64,000 nt of DNA, from NCBI GenBank assembly GCA_009841115.1, contig VXML01000046.1, positions 104,426-168,425 of the forward strand, read 5' to 3'. Position 1 is the stretch's first letter. Every line of letters starts with the position of its first letter. Position numbers and translations under genes: made by a program. Shown here one piece after another: positions 26,298 to 35,011 of the stretch. This stretch comes from Gemmatimonadota bacterium (lineage in GTDB: Bacteria; Latescibacterota; UBA2968; UBA8231). The notes under the pieces are model-generated. The model made no database searches and was not told the origin of the DNA. It saw only the letters and a program-made list of their open reading frames with translations.

Positions 26298-26316
26298 GTA
26301 GGGGTGCCACCCCTAC
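26298..26316. repeat. GTAGGGG-type palindrome behind cca
   Basis: GTAGGGGTGCCACCCCTAC has 9-bp arms around one base. It lies in the spacer between cca and the convergent methyltransferase gene and may serve as a bidirectional transcript hairpin, though no T run follows. The sequence in front (26269-26293) carries an ATGGACGCAGATAGAC repeat. Confidence 0.6.
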
Positions 26317-26341
26317 CGCAGGACGATTTATACAAGTGCGT

Positions 26342-28222
26342 TCAGCCCAAACCCCGCTTGAGTACCTCTAGTACCGGCTGGTGCCCTGCCGGCGACATCA
26401 GGTACAGTCCGCTCCAGCCTTCAGCGCGGACTTGACGCACTTGCTCGGCAGCCAATTCGACTCCCGCTTTAGTTTGGTCGGCCGGGTCTGCATACGCGGA
26501 TAGCTTGGCAAAAATCGCTTCCGGCACAATCACTCCGGGCACCTCGGCAATGCGCCGGGCGTGTTCCAACCCTCGCAGCACCATGACCCCCACAATGATC
26601 GGCACCTGAGCGCGATAAGTGGTCAGGGGCGCTAGAGCCTTGCGGTCAAAGGTCGGCTGGGTCATTACGTAATCGGCTCCCGCGTCGATTTTGTGCGCCA
26701 GCCGCTCCCACTCGCGCTGGAGATCGAGGGCTTCTGGCTCGCAGCCCGTGCCAATAGTAAAGTGGGTGCGGGGATCGCGGTGCGTGCCGAGCGGTTGGCC
26801 GCCAAAGTCCAGTCCAGCATTGAGAAAGGCGTGGGTATAGCGAATGAGGGCGGCGGAGTCGAGGTCAAAAACAGCGGTAGAGCGCGGATAGGTCGGGGCC
26901 ATTTTCGGGGGGTCGCCGGTGATGAAGAGTACGTTGTGGATGCGGTTGGCCCAGTAGCCGATGAGTCGGCTTTGCAACCCCATGACGTTGAGATCGCGAC
27001 TGGTGCAATGGGGAATTAGTTCGAGGCGGTCGCGCTCCCAATGCAGGCGGCGGCGGATGAGGTGGATGAAGTCGCCCGGCGGCATTAGGGGGATGCCGCG
27101 CGAGCCATCGGTTATGTCGAGGGCATCAGCTAGGCCCGAGGCGGCCAACTCGGCGATAAAAGCGAGCCGGGCTTTCAGTCCGCCCGTGCCGCGCGGGGGC
27201 AGCATCTCGACGCTGACGGCGAATTGGCCGTCGATGAGCTTGCGCGAGAATGGGCCATTGCGGCGCTTGGCGGTTGCGTCGATTGGTTGCTGGTCCGGCG
27301 TCCTTGCCAAAGGGACGATGCGCTCCCCGGCTGCAAGGCCGTGGAGGTAGTTGTGCATCTCGTGGATGTGGGAGGGATGGACCTCGCAACAGCCGCCGAT
27401 GAGGCGCACGCCCTTGTGCGCCATTTCGCGGGCAAAGCGCCCCATGCACTCGGGGTTGACGCCCGTCAGGTAGCGATGGCCCACGCGCCGGAACTCGCCG
27501 CCGTTGGGCATGACCGCGAGTTGGACTTGGCCGTCACGCACGGATGCACATTCTTGCGCTGCGTCGAGGAAGGCCCGCGCTTCTGCGAGTGCACAGCAGT
27601 TGATGCCAACGACATCTGCGCCCAAGGACGCGGCGGTTTGGATGTATGCTTGGGGGGCTTGCTCCCACGTGCCGTCGCGCTGGTGCAAGGCCATCTGGAC
27701 GATGACTGGCACGGGGTTGTCGAGGTCTTGTAGGAGCTCTAAGAGGGCGGCGACCTGATCGAGGCAGGTAAAAGTCTCCAATAACAGGGCATCGACGCCG
27801 CCCTCGACGAGGGCCTCGATTTGGGCGCGGTACAGGTCGCTGGCCGTGCGCGGGGCTTGGGCCGCTGGCAGGGGTGGGCCTAGGGAGCCGAGGACGAACA
27901 AAGGATCGCTGTACTGGGCCTGCTGGCAGTATTGGTCAATGGCCTCGCGTGCCAAGCGCACGGCCGCCGCGTTGAGCTCGGCGATGGACACAGCCGAGGG
28001 ATAGGTCGCGTTGGCGGCAAAGGAATTGCTGGTCAGGCATTGGGCACCGGCTTGCAGATATTCGAGGTGGAGTTGGCGGACGAGTGCTGGGCGGGTGAGG
28101 TTGAAGGCTTCGTAGAGGTGATTTTGCTCGGAGACGCGGCCGGTAAGCGCGAACAAGTAAGAGCCCAAGGCACCATCGGCGAGTAAGGGGCGATGGTGGA
28201 GGGCGGCGAGGAATGGCTGCAT
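26342..28222 (-). CDS. homocysteine S-methyltransferase / methylenetetrahydrofolate reductase fusion
   Basis: This 626-residue two-domain protein is of the YitJ type. The N-terminal half is a homocysteine methyltransferase with LLADGALGSYLF near 12-23 and the zinc ligands in GINCCAL near 204-210 and GGCCEVHP near 274-281. The C-terminal half, from about 310, is a flavin-dependent methylene-THF reductase, with VSVEMLPPRG at its start and ADYVMTQPTFD further on. It makes methyl-THF and passes methyl groups to homocysteine. The ATG at 28222 matches the family's usual beginning; a GTG at 28243, which overlaps the upstream stop, is an alternative. It is the last gene behind the nitrile hydratase cluster. 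Confidence 0.9.
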   Translation of the reverse strand: MQPFLAALHHRPLLADGALGSYLFALTGRVSEQNHLYEAFNLTRPALVRQLHLEYLQAGAQCLTSNSFAANATYPSAVSIAELNAAAVRLAREAIDQYCQQAQYSDPLFVLGSLGPPLPAAQAPRTASDLYRAQIEALVEGGVDALLLETFTCLDQVAALLELLQDLDNPVPVIVQMALHQRDGTWEQAPQAYIQTAASLGADVVGINCCALAEARAFLDAAQECASVRDGQVQLAVMPNGGEFRRVGHRYLTGVNPECMGRFAREMAHKGVRLIGGCCEVHPSHIHEMHNYLHGLAAGERIVPLARTPDQQPIDATAKRRNGPFSRKLIDGQFAVSVEMLPPRGTGGLKARLAFIAELAASGLADALDITDGSRGIPLMPPGDFIHLIRRRLHWERDRLELIPHCTSRDLNVMGLQSRLIGYWANRIHNVLFITGDPPKMAPTYPRSTAVFDLDSAALIRYTHAFLNAGLDFGGQPLGTHRDPRTHFTIGTGCEPEALDLQREWERLAHKIDAGADYVMTQPTFDRKALAPLTTYRAQVPIIVGVMVLRGLEHARRIAEVPGVIVPEAIFAKLSAYADPADQTKAGVELAAEQVRQVRAEGWSGLYLMSPAGHQPVLEVLKRGLG

Positions 28223-28242
28223 GGGGACAGTGGGGTTGTCCA

Positions 28243-28581
28243 CTAATGCCCGTGATCGTCGTGAATGTTAGCGGCGTATTCTGCGGTTTTGGCGTCTAGT
28301 TGCTCTCGGCTGAGCAAGCCCTTGGCAATGATCAACTCTTCAAGCGAAGCGATCCAGCGGGTGTAATAGCTCGCTGGGTCGTCGTTTTGTTCTGCCTCGG
28401 CGATGGTCGCCGCTAATTCCGCACTGAACTCGCGCCATTTGTAGAGGTCTTGCTGGTTAAGTGCAACCGCAAGGCCAAAGGCGCGTGCTTCCCAAGGGGC
28501 CTGAAAGACCAGTTCTCCATTTTCTCGCGGCAGGGCGATTTGTGCTTCCATTGCGGAGATTTGTCGGTCGGCTTGTTGCAT
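28243..28581 (-). CDS. nitrile hydratase activator / accessory protein
   Basis: This small protein (112 residues from the ATG at 28581) resembles the beta-like activators that load cobalt into the alpha subunit of nitrile hydratase. The hallmark is ELVFQAPWEARAFGLAVAL near 23-41, matched by the WxxWxxxLE-like YYTRWIASLEELI near 73-85. It ends in a His/Asp tail (HDDHGH) that could bind metal. A TTG start 30 bases upstream would overlap the alpha subunit gene. The order beta, alpha, activator is the usual one for cobalt enzymes. Confidence 0.82.
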   Translation of the reverse strand: MQQADRQISAMEAQIALPRENGELVFQAPWEARAFGLAVALNQQDLYKWREFSAELAATIAEAEQNDDPASYYTRWIASLEELIIAKGLLSREQLDAKTAEYAANIHDDHGH

Positions 28582-28591
28582 TATCCTAGCT

Positions 28592-29200
28592 TCACTTTGC
28601 AGGAGATTCAATTTTAGCCACGCCGATCATCGAGTCGCGCGTGATGAGCGCAATGAGTTGTTCTTCGCTGTGGTCTTCCGTGTTGGCGGGGCGCTCGGGC
28701 AGTACCATATAGCGGAGATCCGAGTTGCTGTCCCAGACGCGGATTTCGACCGAATCGGGTAGATCGAGGTCGAATTCCCGCAAGACCGCTCTCGGCTCCC
28801 GCACCACCCGAGTGCGATAGGCGTAGGATTTGTACCAATTCGGCGGCAGGCCGAGGACGGACCAGGGATAGCAGGAGCAAAGGGTGCAAACGACGACGTG
28901 GTGGACGCTTGATGTGTTTTCCAGCACGACGATTTTGCTGCCGTGGGCGTCGCCGAAACCTAGTGCGGCAATTGCTGCGGTGCCGTCTTCGAGGAGCCGT
29001 CGTTTGTAGTCCGGGTCAATCCAAGCGCGGGCAACTACTTTGGCACCGTTGAGCGGGCCTACGTCTTGTTCGTATTTCTGCACGACTTCGTCTATGATAT
29101 CTGTTGTAAGCAAACCCTTTTCGACTAGGAGCGATTCGAGTGCTCTGGTGCGCAGGGCGGCATCTGTCTCGGTTTGGGTGGCTTGGTGAGGGTTGTCCAT
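28592..29200 (-). CDS. nthA: nitrile hydratase alpha subunit, cobalt type
   Basis: This 202-residue metal-binding subunit hydrates nitriles to amides. The claw motif VCTLCSC has C105, C108 and C110, with Thr at the position that marks cobalt enzymes (iron enzymes have Ser). The conserved [15 protein letters not shown] and [13 protein letters not shown] follow. The N-terminal helices ([15 protein letters not shown]) are typical. Thiocyanate hydrolase gamma subunits share these motifs, but the gene order and the beta subunit fit nitrile hydratase. AAAGGA precedes the ATG. Confidence 0.92.
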   Translation of the reverse strand: MDNPHQATQTETDAALRTRALESLLVEKGLLTTDIIDEVVQKYEQDVGPLNGAKVVARAWIDPDYKRRLLEDGTAAIAALGFGDAHGSKIVVLENTSSVHHVVVCTLCSCYPWSVLGLPPNWYKSYAYRTRVVREPRAVLREFDLDLPDSVEIRVWDSNSDLRYMVLPERPANTEDHSEEQLIALITRDSMIGVAKIESPAK

Positions 29201-29230
29201 AACAAGAATCCTTTTGCGATTGGGTATTGA

Positions 29231-29902
29231 TTACGCCGGTTCTAGGTAGCTTTCCCACATATCCAGATAGACGGCACTTTTTGTTTCCGCGGCGCTACCC
29301 CATAGTTCTGCAGCGTCAAAGCGCACGGCATATAGGGGTTGTTGGCGAGTTGCACACCCTGCGGGCAGTTCGGCATCTTGGAGGTTGTAGATGCCGTAGA
29401 AATTGGTGACTATGCCGTGTTTGCCCCGGGCGTAGCGGGGAAGTCGGGTGTGGCCTGTGGGGTGGATATTGCGCGATCGCACGCGGTCGCCATGGGAAAA
29501 TTGTGGCTGGATATTCATTGGTTGTGGGGGTGGATTCGCCGGACGTGAACGCTTGAGTTCCGCGCGCACGGCATCCGGGTCGGGATGCACTGGGGTTTCG
29601 GCATTGGGATGGTCCCGGAAAAGCGCCATCCGCGTCTCCAACTCTTCCGGAGTTAGCACGCCGGCGTCAATCAGCCCTTTGATGCGGGAGTGCAGCCATT
29701 TTTCGTAATAGCTGGACGACAGGTAGTGGGCTGGGTCCATGTTTTCGATGTTGTTGCGGGAGCCACCGGGGATCGGTACAGGTGTCGCTACAGTTATGGC
29801 AAGCACTCGGCCCTCCCAGGGATGGTGAAATAGAGGTTCGTTTTCTTCGCGTATGATGGGGCCAAATCCGTGCATCCCGCCCATGTCGTGAATGCCGTCC
29901 AT
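29231..29902 (-). CDS. nthB: nitrile hydratase beta subunit
   Basis: This 223-residue subunit completes the nitrile hydratase heterodimer. The opening MDGIHDMGGMHGFGP is the family's hallmark. It is followed by WEGRVLAIT near 49, YYEKWLHSRIKGLIDAGV near 89-106, and the C-terminal SH3-like barrel with GDRVRSRNIHPTGHTRLP near 149-166 and GKHGIV. It is the first gene of the cluster and starts 53 bases after the Bax1-like gene ends, so an upstream promoter or read-through cannot be told apart. Confidence 0.93.
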   Translation of the reverse strand: MDGIHDMGGMHGFGPIIREENEPLFHHPWEGRVLAITVATPVPIPGGSRNNIENMDPAHYLSSSYYEKWLHSRIKGLIDAGVLTPEELETRMALFRDHPNAETPVHPDPDAVRAELKRSRPANPPPQPMNIQPQFSHGDRVRSRNIHPTGHTRLPRYARGKHGIVTNFYGIYNLQDAELPAGCATRQQPLYAVRFDAAELWGSAAETKSAVYLDMWESYLEPA

Positions 29903-29955
29903 GGTTGCTCCTAGGGTTTAGCTATCGTGGATGGTTGGGTTTCCGAATGTAATGC

Positions 29956-31194
29956 TCACTTGATCGTTTGCCCAGTAGCGTGTGGCTCGATCTGGTCCAA
30001 TAAATGTATGACGTCTTTGGGCTGGACTTTGTTGCGAAAAAAGAAGACCCCGCCGGGCACGTTTTTAAAATCGTCCTCGCTGACATTGAGATTGGACGAG
30101 ACGGCCACGAGCAAATCCTTGCGCTGGGCTTGGCGCAGCTTTTCCAGCTTGCGCCGCAGATACTCGGGCCGCCAATAGCCCATGATTTCCAGCAGAGCTA
30201 TGCGGCCGTCGGGATGGCGGAAGGTAAAGTCCGGGATCATCACGGTTTCTTTGAGGTTGACCACTTCGCTTTCCCGCTCTAGCTGCCATTGGGTTTTGGC
30301 CTTGGTGAAACGCGCGGCAAACGTTTCTTCCAACAGAGAGTCGTACAAAGTCTGATCCTTGTAATGCGACACGAGCCCCGATTGGTCGTCGAGGACGAAG
30401 TGTTGGCGGCGACCGTCTTTACGCAAAATGTCGGCTTGCATTGACCAGCGAGTACACAGCAATAAGGCCGGGAGGAAAATTGCCATTTGCAGGCCGTATT
30501 TCTGCGAGTGGCGAAACATGCTCACTGGGCCGTCGAGCCCGATCTCATAGCCAGCATCGACATCGCCTTCGATGGTGTGGATCAGTCGGTAGAACTTGAT
30601 GAATTTGAAGAGTTGCTTATAGCGCACCGGCAGGTTGCGATATACGCTCAGGCGCAGGACTTCGCAGCGGTAGAGCATAGCTTGGGCTAGCGCCACGTTG
30701 TAGCGCAGCAGCAACTCGTTGGGCGAGGGCGCGGCAAAGGTGGCAAGCTGGTGGTTTTCGGGCAGGTCGGCGTATAGCCCTGCGAGCACGTCTTCGCGGC
30801 TGATCTGATGTTTGAGAGCGACCTGATCCAGCAGATCCTCGCGTTTGACTGGGTAGATGAGGCTGGTCTCGCGGACGACTGGATGGTGGGCGCGGGCTAA
30901 GGTAAAAACGGCGTGGCGCAATTCTTCAGGGGGCTGGGGACTGGCGACGTGGAATTCGCAGTAGTGGTCGCAAAGTAGCTTGGCTAGGCCGCGCTGGATG
31001 CGGTAGTCGGTGCGGTCCCCGGCGAGCAAGTCGAGGGCTTGCTGTAGTTCCCGCCGAGTTTTGCCTTGGTGTGCGGCGTGGATGTCGATGAGTGCTTGGG
31101 CTAGGTCGATGAGGGCCGGGTCTTCGACATCGACATAGCGCGGTTCGATGTAGGGGCCGCGCGAGCGGGTCAGCAGGAGGTCTGAGGTCAGCAC
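29956..31194 (-). CDS. Bax1-like nuclease (DUF790 family)
   Basis: This 412-residue protein matches the DUF790/Bax1 family, the structure-specific nuclease partner of XPB helicase in archaea. It opens with MLTSDLLLTR and a shared N-terminal domain. The PD-(D/E)XK site sits near 320-345: MIPDFTFRHPDGRIALLEIMGYW, split here as the Asp of PDF and the Glu of LLEIMGYW. It starts with GTG, 4 bases after the helicase stop, so the two genes form one unit. In this pair the helicase would open a lesion bubble and Bax1 cut it. The role in bacteria is inferred from the archaeal pair. Confidence 0.85.
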   Translation of the reverse strand: MLTSDLLLTRSRGPYIEPRYVDVEDPALIDLAQALIDIHAAHQGKTRRELQQALDLLAGDRTDYRIQRGLAKLLCDHYCEFHVASPQPPEELRHAVFTLARAHHPVVRETSLIYPVKREDLLDQVALKHQISREDVLAGLYADLPENHQLATFAAPSPNELLLRYNVALAQAMLYRCEVLRLSVYRNLPVRYKQLFKFIKFYRLIHTIEGDVDAGYEIGLDGPVSMFRHSQKYGLQMAIFLPALLLCTRWSMQADILRKDGRRQHFVLDDQSGLVSHYKDQTLYDSLLEETFAARFTKAKTQWQLERESEVVNLKETVMIPDFTFRHPDGRIALLEIMGYWRPEYLRRKLEKLRQAQRKDLLVAVSSNLNVSEDDFKNVPGGVFFFRNKVQPKDVIHLLDQIEPHATGQTIK

Positions 31195-31198
31195 GGTG

Positions 31199-32554
31199 CT
31201 ACTCGTAGGCTTCGTGGCGGCGGCGACGGTCGCTGATGCGGTCTTCGACCGTGTTCTTGGAGACTACTTCGTAGAGCACGGCTTCCTTGCCTTGGCGACG
31301 GCGAAGGATGCGCCCGAGGCGCTGGACGTGCTCGCGGATGGTCCCCGAGCCGGAGAGGACCACCGCGACGTTGGCTTCGGGGATATTGACGCCCTCGTTG
31401 AGCACTTTTGAGGCGACGAGGGCGAGGTACTCCCCCTTGTTGAAGGCTTCGAGGATGGCCTTGCGCTCTCGCGTGCGGGTGCGGTGGGTGATGGCCGGGA
31501 CTAGGAAGGTGCGGGAGATCTGATGGACGGTCTCGTTGTCGTTGGTAAAAATCAACACGCGGTCGCGCGGGTGGGCTTTGAGGATGTCTTCGAGGACGCG
31601 GAGTTTGGCTGTCGCGCCGAGGGCGAGCTGGCGGTGACGGCGGTAGGCGTGCATGGCCCGTCGGCCGCTGGTGCTTTTGGCCGAGAGCATGACGAAGTGC
31701 CGCCAGCCATCTTTGGTGCCGAGGCGGATGTTCTTGGCGGTGAGGAAGGCTTGGTACTCGTCGCGGGCGGCCTCGTACTGGGCGCGCTCCTCGGCGACCA
31801 TATCCACTTGGCGGCGCTCGACGCGATACTCGGCCAAGTACTCGCCGGACAAGGCGCGGATACCGCGCTCATAGGCTATGGGGCCGACGAGGGTGTCGAG
31901 GAGCACGTGGCGGCCGTCGGCGCGTTCCGGCGTGGCGGTCAGACCTAGGCGGTAGGGCGCTAGGCACATTTCAGCGGCATGGCTGTACATTTCGCCGGGC
32001 AGGTGATGGACCTCGTCGAAGACTATGAGGCCGAAGCGGTTGCCGTAGCGGTCCATCTGCATATAGGCGCTGTCGTAGGTGGCGACGGTCAGGTCGGCTA
32101 GCTCGTGGTAGCCGCCGCCGAGCAGGCCGACTTCGACGGCAAACGAGCGGGTGAGTAGGTCGTACCATTGGTTCATCAGGTCGATGGTCGGCGCGACGAC
32201 GAGGGTGCTGCGTTGGACTTCTGCCATCGCCATGAGCGCGACTTGTGACTTGCCCGTGCCCGTGGGCAAGACGACCACACCGCGGCAGTTGTGCTGTTGC
32301 CAGGCGGCGATGCTTTCAGCTTGGTGCGGGTGTGGCTCAGGCGCGGTTTGCAGTTGGAGGGAAAGGGTATTATAGCGTGGGGCCGTATTCTTGAATGCGA
32401 CTTCGTGCCGTTTGAGGTGTTCTACGCTTTCGCGGTAGAAGTGGGCTTGGGCACGCCAGTGATCGACGCGCGCGTCCCAGACAAAGGCCGGGGGCGCGTC
32501 TGGGCCGACGTAGTCGCGCAGGAGTAGGGTGCCTTCTTCAAAGGTCAGACGCAT
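31199..32554 (-). CDS. XPB/Rad25-like DNA repair helicase
   Basis: This 451-residue superfamily 2 helicase has an N-terminal damage-recognition-like region and then motif I VVLPTGTGKSQVAL near 94-107. Motif II is IVFDEVHHLP near 180, motif III is LGLTATPERADG near 204-215, and motif VI is QRLGRILRRRQGK near 410-422. Length and layout match the short archaeal and bacterial XPB proteins. It is followed by the Bax1-like gene. The ATG at 32554 has no purine-rich ribosome site, so the message may be leaderless or very weakly initiated. The gene diverges from DUF362 over about 85 bases. Confidence 0.88.
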   Translation of the reverse strand: MRLTFEEGTLLLRDYVGPDAPPAFVWDARVDHWRAQAHFYRESVEHLKRHEVAFKNTAPRYNTLSLQLQTAPEPHPHQAESIAAWQQHNCRGVVVLPTGTGKSQVALMAMAEVQRSTLVVAPTIDLMNQWYDLLTRSFAVEVGLLGGGYHELADLTVATYDSAYMQMDRYGNRFGLIVFDEVHHLPGEMYSHAAEMCLAPYRLGLTATPERADGRHVLLDTLVGPIAYERGIRALSGEYLAEYRVERRQVDMVAEERAQYEAARDEYQAFLTAKNIRLGTKDGWRHFVMLSAKSTSGRRAMHAYRRHRQLALGATAKLRVLEDILKAHPRDRVLIFTNDNETVHQISRTFLVPAITHRTRTRERKAILEAFNKGEYLALVASKVLNEGVNIPEANVAVVLSGSGTIREHVQRLGRILRRRQGKEAVLYEVVSKNTVEDRISDRRRRHEAYE

Positions 32555-32639
32555 AGGAGTAGATTGATTAGGAGGATGAGAAATGATACATTGGGGCCAG
32601 AGAGCGGGCAAGGCATTATCAACCAAGGAGACATGCGAT

Positions 32640-33587
32640 ATGGACACAGCCCGAGTGGGTTTGGCCCGCGCTGGTGCGCGGCGAGCCAACGTATATCAAG
32701 CGCTAGATTTGGTGCGCGAGGACGTCGAGCCAAAGCTGGCGGCGCAAGTGATGCTCAAACCGAACTTCCTGTCCAGCGAAAATCCCCTCGCTTCGACCCA
32801 CGCCGACGCCATGCGCGGTGCCATCGACTTCCTGCTGAGTACGCCGCAGCCGCCCGAGGAGATCGTCATTGCCGAAGGCGGCAACGAGAAGTATTCGGGC
32901 GAGGCATTTGCCAATTTTGGCTATGACGCACTAGTCGAAGAATACTCGGTGCCGATTCGCTTGGTCGATCTCCATCAGGAGACGCGGTGGGAAGAGACCA
33001 CAATTCACATGGCCGGCGGCGTCGAGGCGACCGTGCGGATGCCAAGCGTAGTACTCGAATGTCCCTGCACCATTTCGGTGGCCGTGGCCAAGACCCACGA
33101 CGTGTGCGTGGTTACGTTGGCGCAGAAGAACATGATCATGGGGACGCTGCACAAAGAGGATCGCATCAAGATGCACGGCTATCCCTCGCACGCCGAGCGC
33201 GTGTTGCCCAGCGAGGCCGAGGTGCTCAACGTGAACTTGATCCGCTTGGCCCAGTATCTCAAGCCAGACATTGGGATCGTCGATGGCACGGTGGGCTTGC
33301 AGGGCAATGGTCCTGGAGGAACTGATGCGGTTTCTATGAGGGCGGCCGCGGCATCGGCCGATGTGTTTGCCGTGGATGCGGTCATGGCCAAGGCCATGGG
33401 CTTTGAACCGATGGAACTGGGCCTTTTACACTACGCCGATACCTTGGGCTACGGCGTGGCCGACTTGGAGCGGATCGAGGTGCGGGGCGTGCCGATTGCC
33501 GAGGTCTCCTACGTCTTCAAGCCGCACGAGACGACGGCGCAGCAGATGCAGTGGCGCAGCGCAGCGGTGGAGCAGTTTTTGCCATGA
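32640..33587 (+). CDS. DUF362 family protein
   Basis: This 315-residue protein belongs to DUF362, a family of mostly uncharacterised, sometimes iron-sulfur-linked proteins. The motifs seen are VMLKPNFLSSENPLASTHAD near 37-56, IVIAEGGNEKYSG, ISVAVAKTHDVCVVTLAQKN near 148-167 and GIVDGTVGLQGNGPGG near 224-239. It lacks the ferredoxin-type Cys clusters of longer members. AAGGAG lies 9 bases before the ATG at 32640. Its stop overlaps the start of the sulfatase (ATGA), so the two are probably made together. Confidence 0.85.
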   Translation: MDTARVGLARAGARRANVYQALDLVREDVEPKLAAQVMLKPNFLSSENPLASTHADAMRGAIDFLLSTPQPPEEIVIAEGGNEKYSGEAFANFGYDALVEEYSVPIRLVDLHQETRWEETTIHMAGGVEATVRMPSVVLECPCTISVAVAKTHDVCVVTLAQKNMIMGTLHKEDRIKMHGYPSHAERVLPSEAEVLNVNLIRLAQYLKPDIGIVDGTVGLQGNGPGGTDAVSMRAAAASADVFAVDAVMAKAMGFEPMELGLLHYADTLGYGVADLERIEVRGVPIAEVSYVFKPHETTAQQMQWRSAAVEQFLP

Positions 33588-35011
33588 CGCCTCCTCCTAA
33601 CATCCTCTGGATATGCACGGATCAACAGCGTTACGACACGATCGGAGCGCTTGGCTATGCTCACGTCGATACGCCGCACGTCGATCGGCTGGTTGCCGAG
33701 GGCGTGGCCTTTACGCACGCCTATTGCCAAAGCCCGATCTGCACGCCGAGCCGCGCGAGTTTTCTCACCGGCCAGTACGCCAGCGCCGTGCACATCAACG
33801 GCAATGGCCTCGATAGTTTTCCTGACCACCCGCCGCTGGTCACGCGGATATTAGCCGAGGCTGGGTACGACTGCGGGCTGATTGGCAAGCTGCACTTGGC
33901 CAGCGCCTATGGCCGCATTGAGCCGCGCGTCAACGACGGGTATCGCTACTGGGAGTACAGCCACGCGCCCCGCGACGACTGGCCACAGGGGCACGGCTAT
34001 GCCGATTGGGTGCGGGAAAAGGGGGAAGTCTTAGGCGAACTGATGAAGCAATATCCCCATGGGCTACCCGCCGAGTTCCACCAGACGACGTGGTGCGGCG
34101 AGAAAACCATTGAGTTTATGAGCCAACAACGCGATAGGCCTTGGTTGGCGAGTGTCAATATCTACGATCCGCACCCGCCGTTCAATCCGCCGCAGAGCTA
34201 CCGCGACCACTTTGACCCAGCGGCCATGCCCGGACCGCTGTTTGCCGACAGCGACTTGGCGCAGCAGGAAAAGCTAGCGGCGATTGATTTCCAGTCCAAG
34301 GGACGGCGGCCCGACCAGCTTGACATTCGCGACCCCTTGCACAAAGACCGCCCGGTGCCTGGTGCCGACGCGCGCGTGTTGCAGGCGGCGTACTGCGCGA
34401 TGATCAAGCAGATTGACGATCAAGTAGGGAACATGTTGGCCGCGCTCGAAGACATGGGCCAGAGCGACAATACCGTGGTGATTTTTACGTCCGACCACGG
34501 CGAGATGCTCGGCGATCATGGGCTAATCCAAAAGGGTTGCCGCTTTTACGAGGGTTTGGTGCGGGTACCGCTGATTTTTTCTTGGCCGGGGCACTTTGAG
34601 GAAGGTTTAGTGCGAGACGATCTGGTCGAACTGACCGATAAAGCGCCGACGATTTTGGAACTGGCCGGGCTGGAGGTGCCAGAGCGGATGACTGGCCGTT
34701 CGCTTTTGCCGATCTTGCGCGGCGAGAGTGAGCAACCGCACCGCGATTTTGTCCGCTGCGAGTACTACGACGCCTTGGACGCGCCCGATGGCACCTTTGC
34801 CACTATGTACCGCGATGAGCGCTACAAGTTGGTGCTCTACCACGGACACGATTTGGGCGAGCTATACGACTTGGAAGAAGACCCCGGCGAGTTTGAAAAC
34901 ATGTGGGACGAGCCGGAAGCGCAGCCGCTCAAGTTGGAGCTGATGCAAAAGAGTTTCGACGCTTCGATGCTGGCGATGGATCGAGGCCCTCGGCGCGTGG
35001 GGCCGATGTGA
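33584..35011 (+). CDS. sulfatase (formylglycine-dependent)
   Basis: This 475-residue hydrolase of sulfate esters, probably on polysaccharides, carries the formylglycine signature CTPSRASFLTG with the modifiable C53. Metal ligands D13 and Q14 are in ICTDQQRYD. The later site TSDHGEMLGDHG (near 302-313) and the C-terminal YKLVLYHG are also typical. No signal peptide is seen, so the enzyme should stay in the cytoplasm. The start overlaps the DUF362 stop and its own stop overlaps the next gene's start (TGATG). No sulfatase-maturating enzyme is in the window. Confidence 0.92.
   Translation: MTPPPNILWICTDQQRYDTIGALGYAHVDTPHVDRLVAEGVAFTHAYCQSPICTPSRASFLTGQYASAVHINGNGLDSFPDHPPLVTRILAEAGYDCGLIGKLHLASAYGRIEPRVNDGYRYWEYSHAPRDDWPQGHGYADWVREKGEVLGELMKQYPHGLPAEFHQTTWCGEKTIEFMSQQRDRPWLASVNIYDPHPPFNPPQSYRDHFDPAAMPGPLFADSDLAQQEKLAAIDFQSKGRRPDQLDIRDPLHKDRPVPGADARVLQAAYCAMIKQIDDQVGNMLAALEDMGQSDNTVVIFTSDHGEMLGDHGLIQKGCRFYEGLVRVPLIFSWPGHFEEGLVRDDLVELTDKAPTILELAGLEVPERMTGRSLLPILRGESEQPHRDFVRCEYYDALDAPDGTFATMYRDERYKLVLYHGHDLGELYDLEEDPGEFENMWDEPEAQPLKLELMQKSFDASMLAMDRGPRRVGPM

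Noticed and set aside
28592..29902. Thiocyanate hydrolase instead of nitrile hydratase
   Set aside because: The claw motif is shared, but the beta subunit keeps the undivided nitrile hydratase form with MDGIHDMGGMHG, and the gene order with activator fits nitrile hydratase. Thiocyanate hydrolase splits the beta part into two genes.
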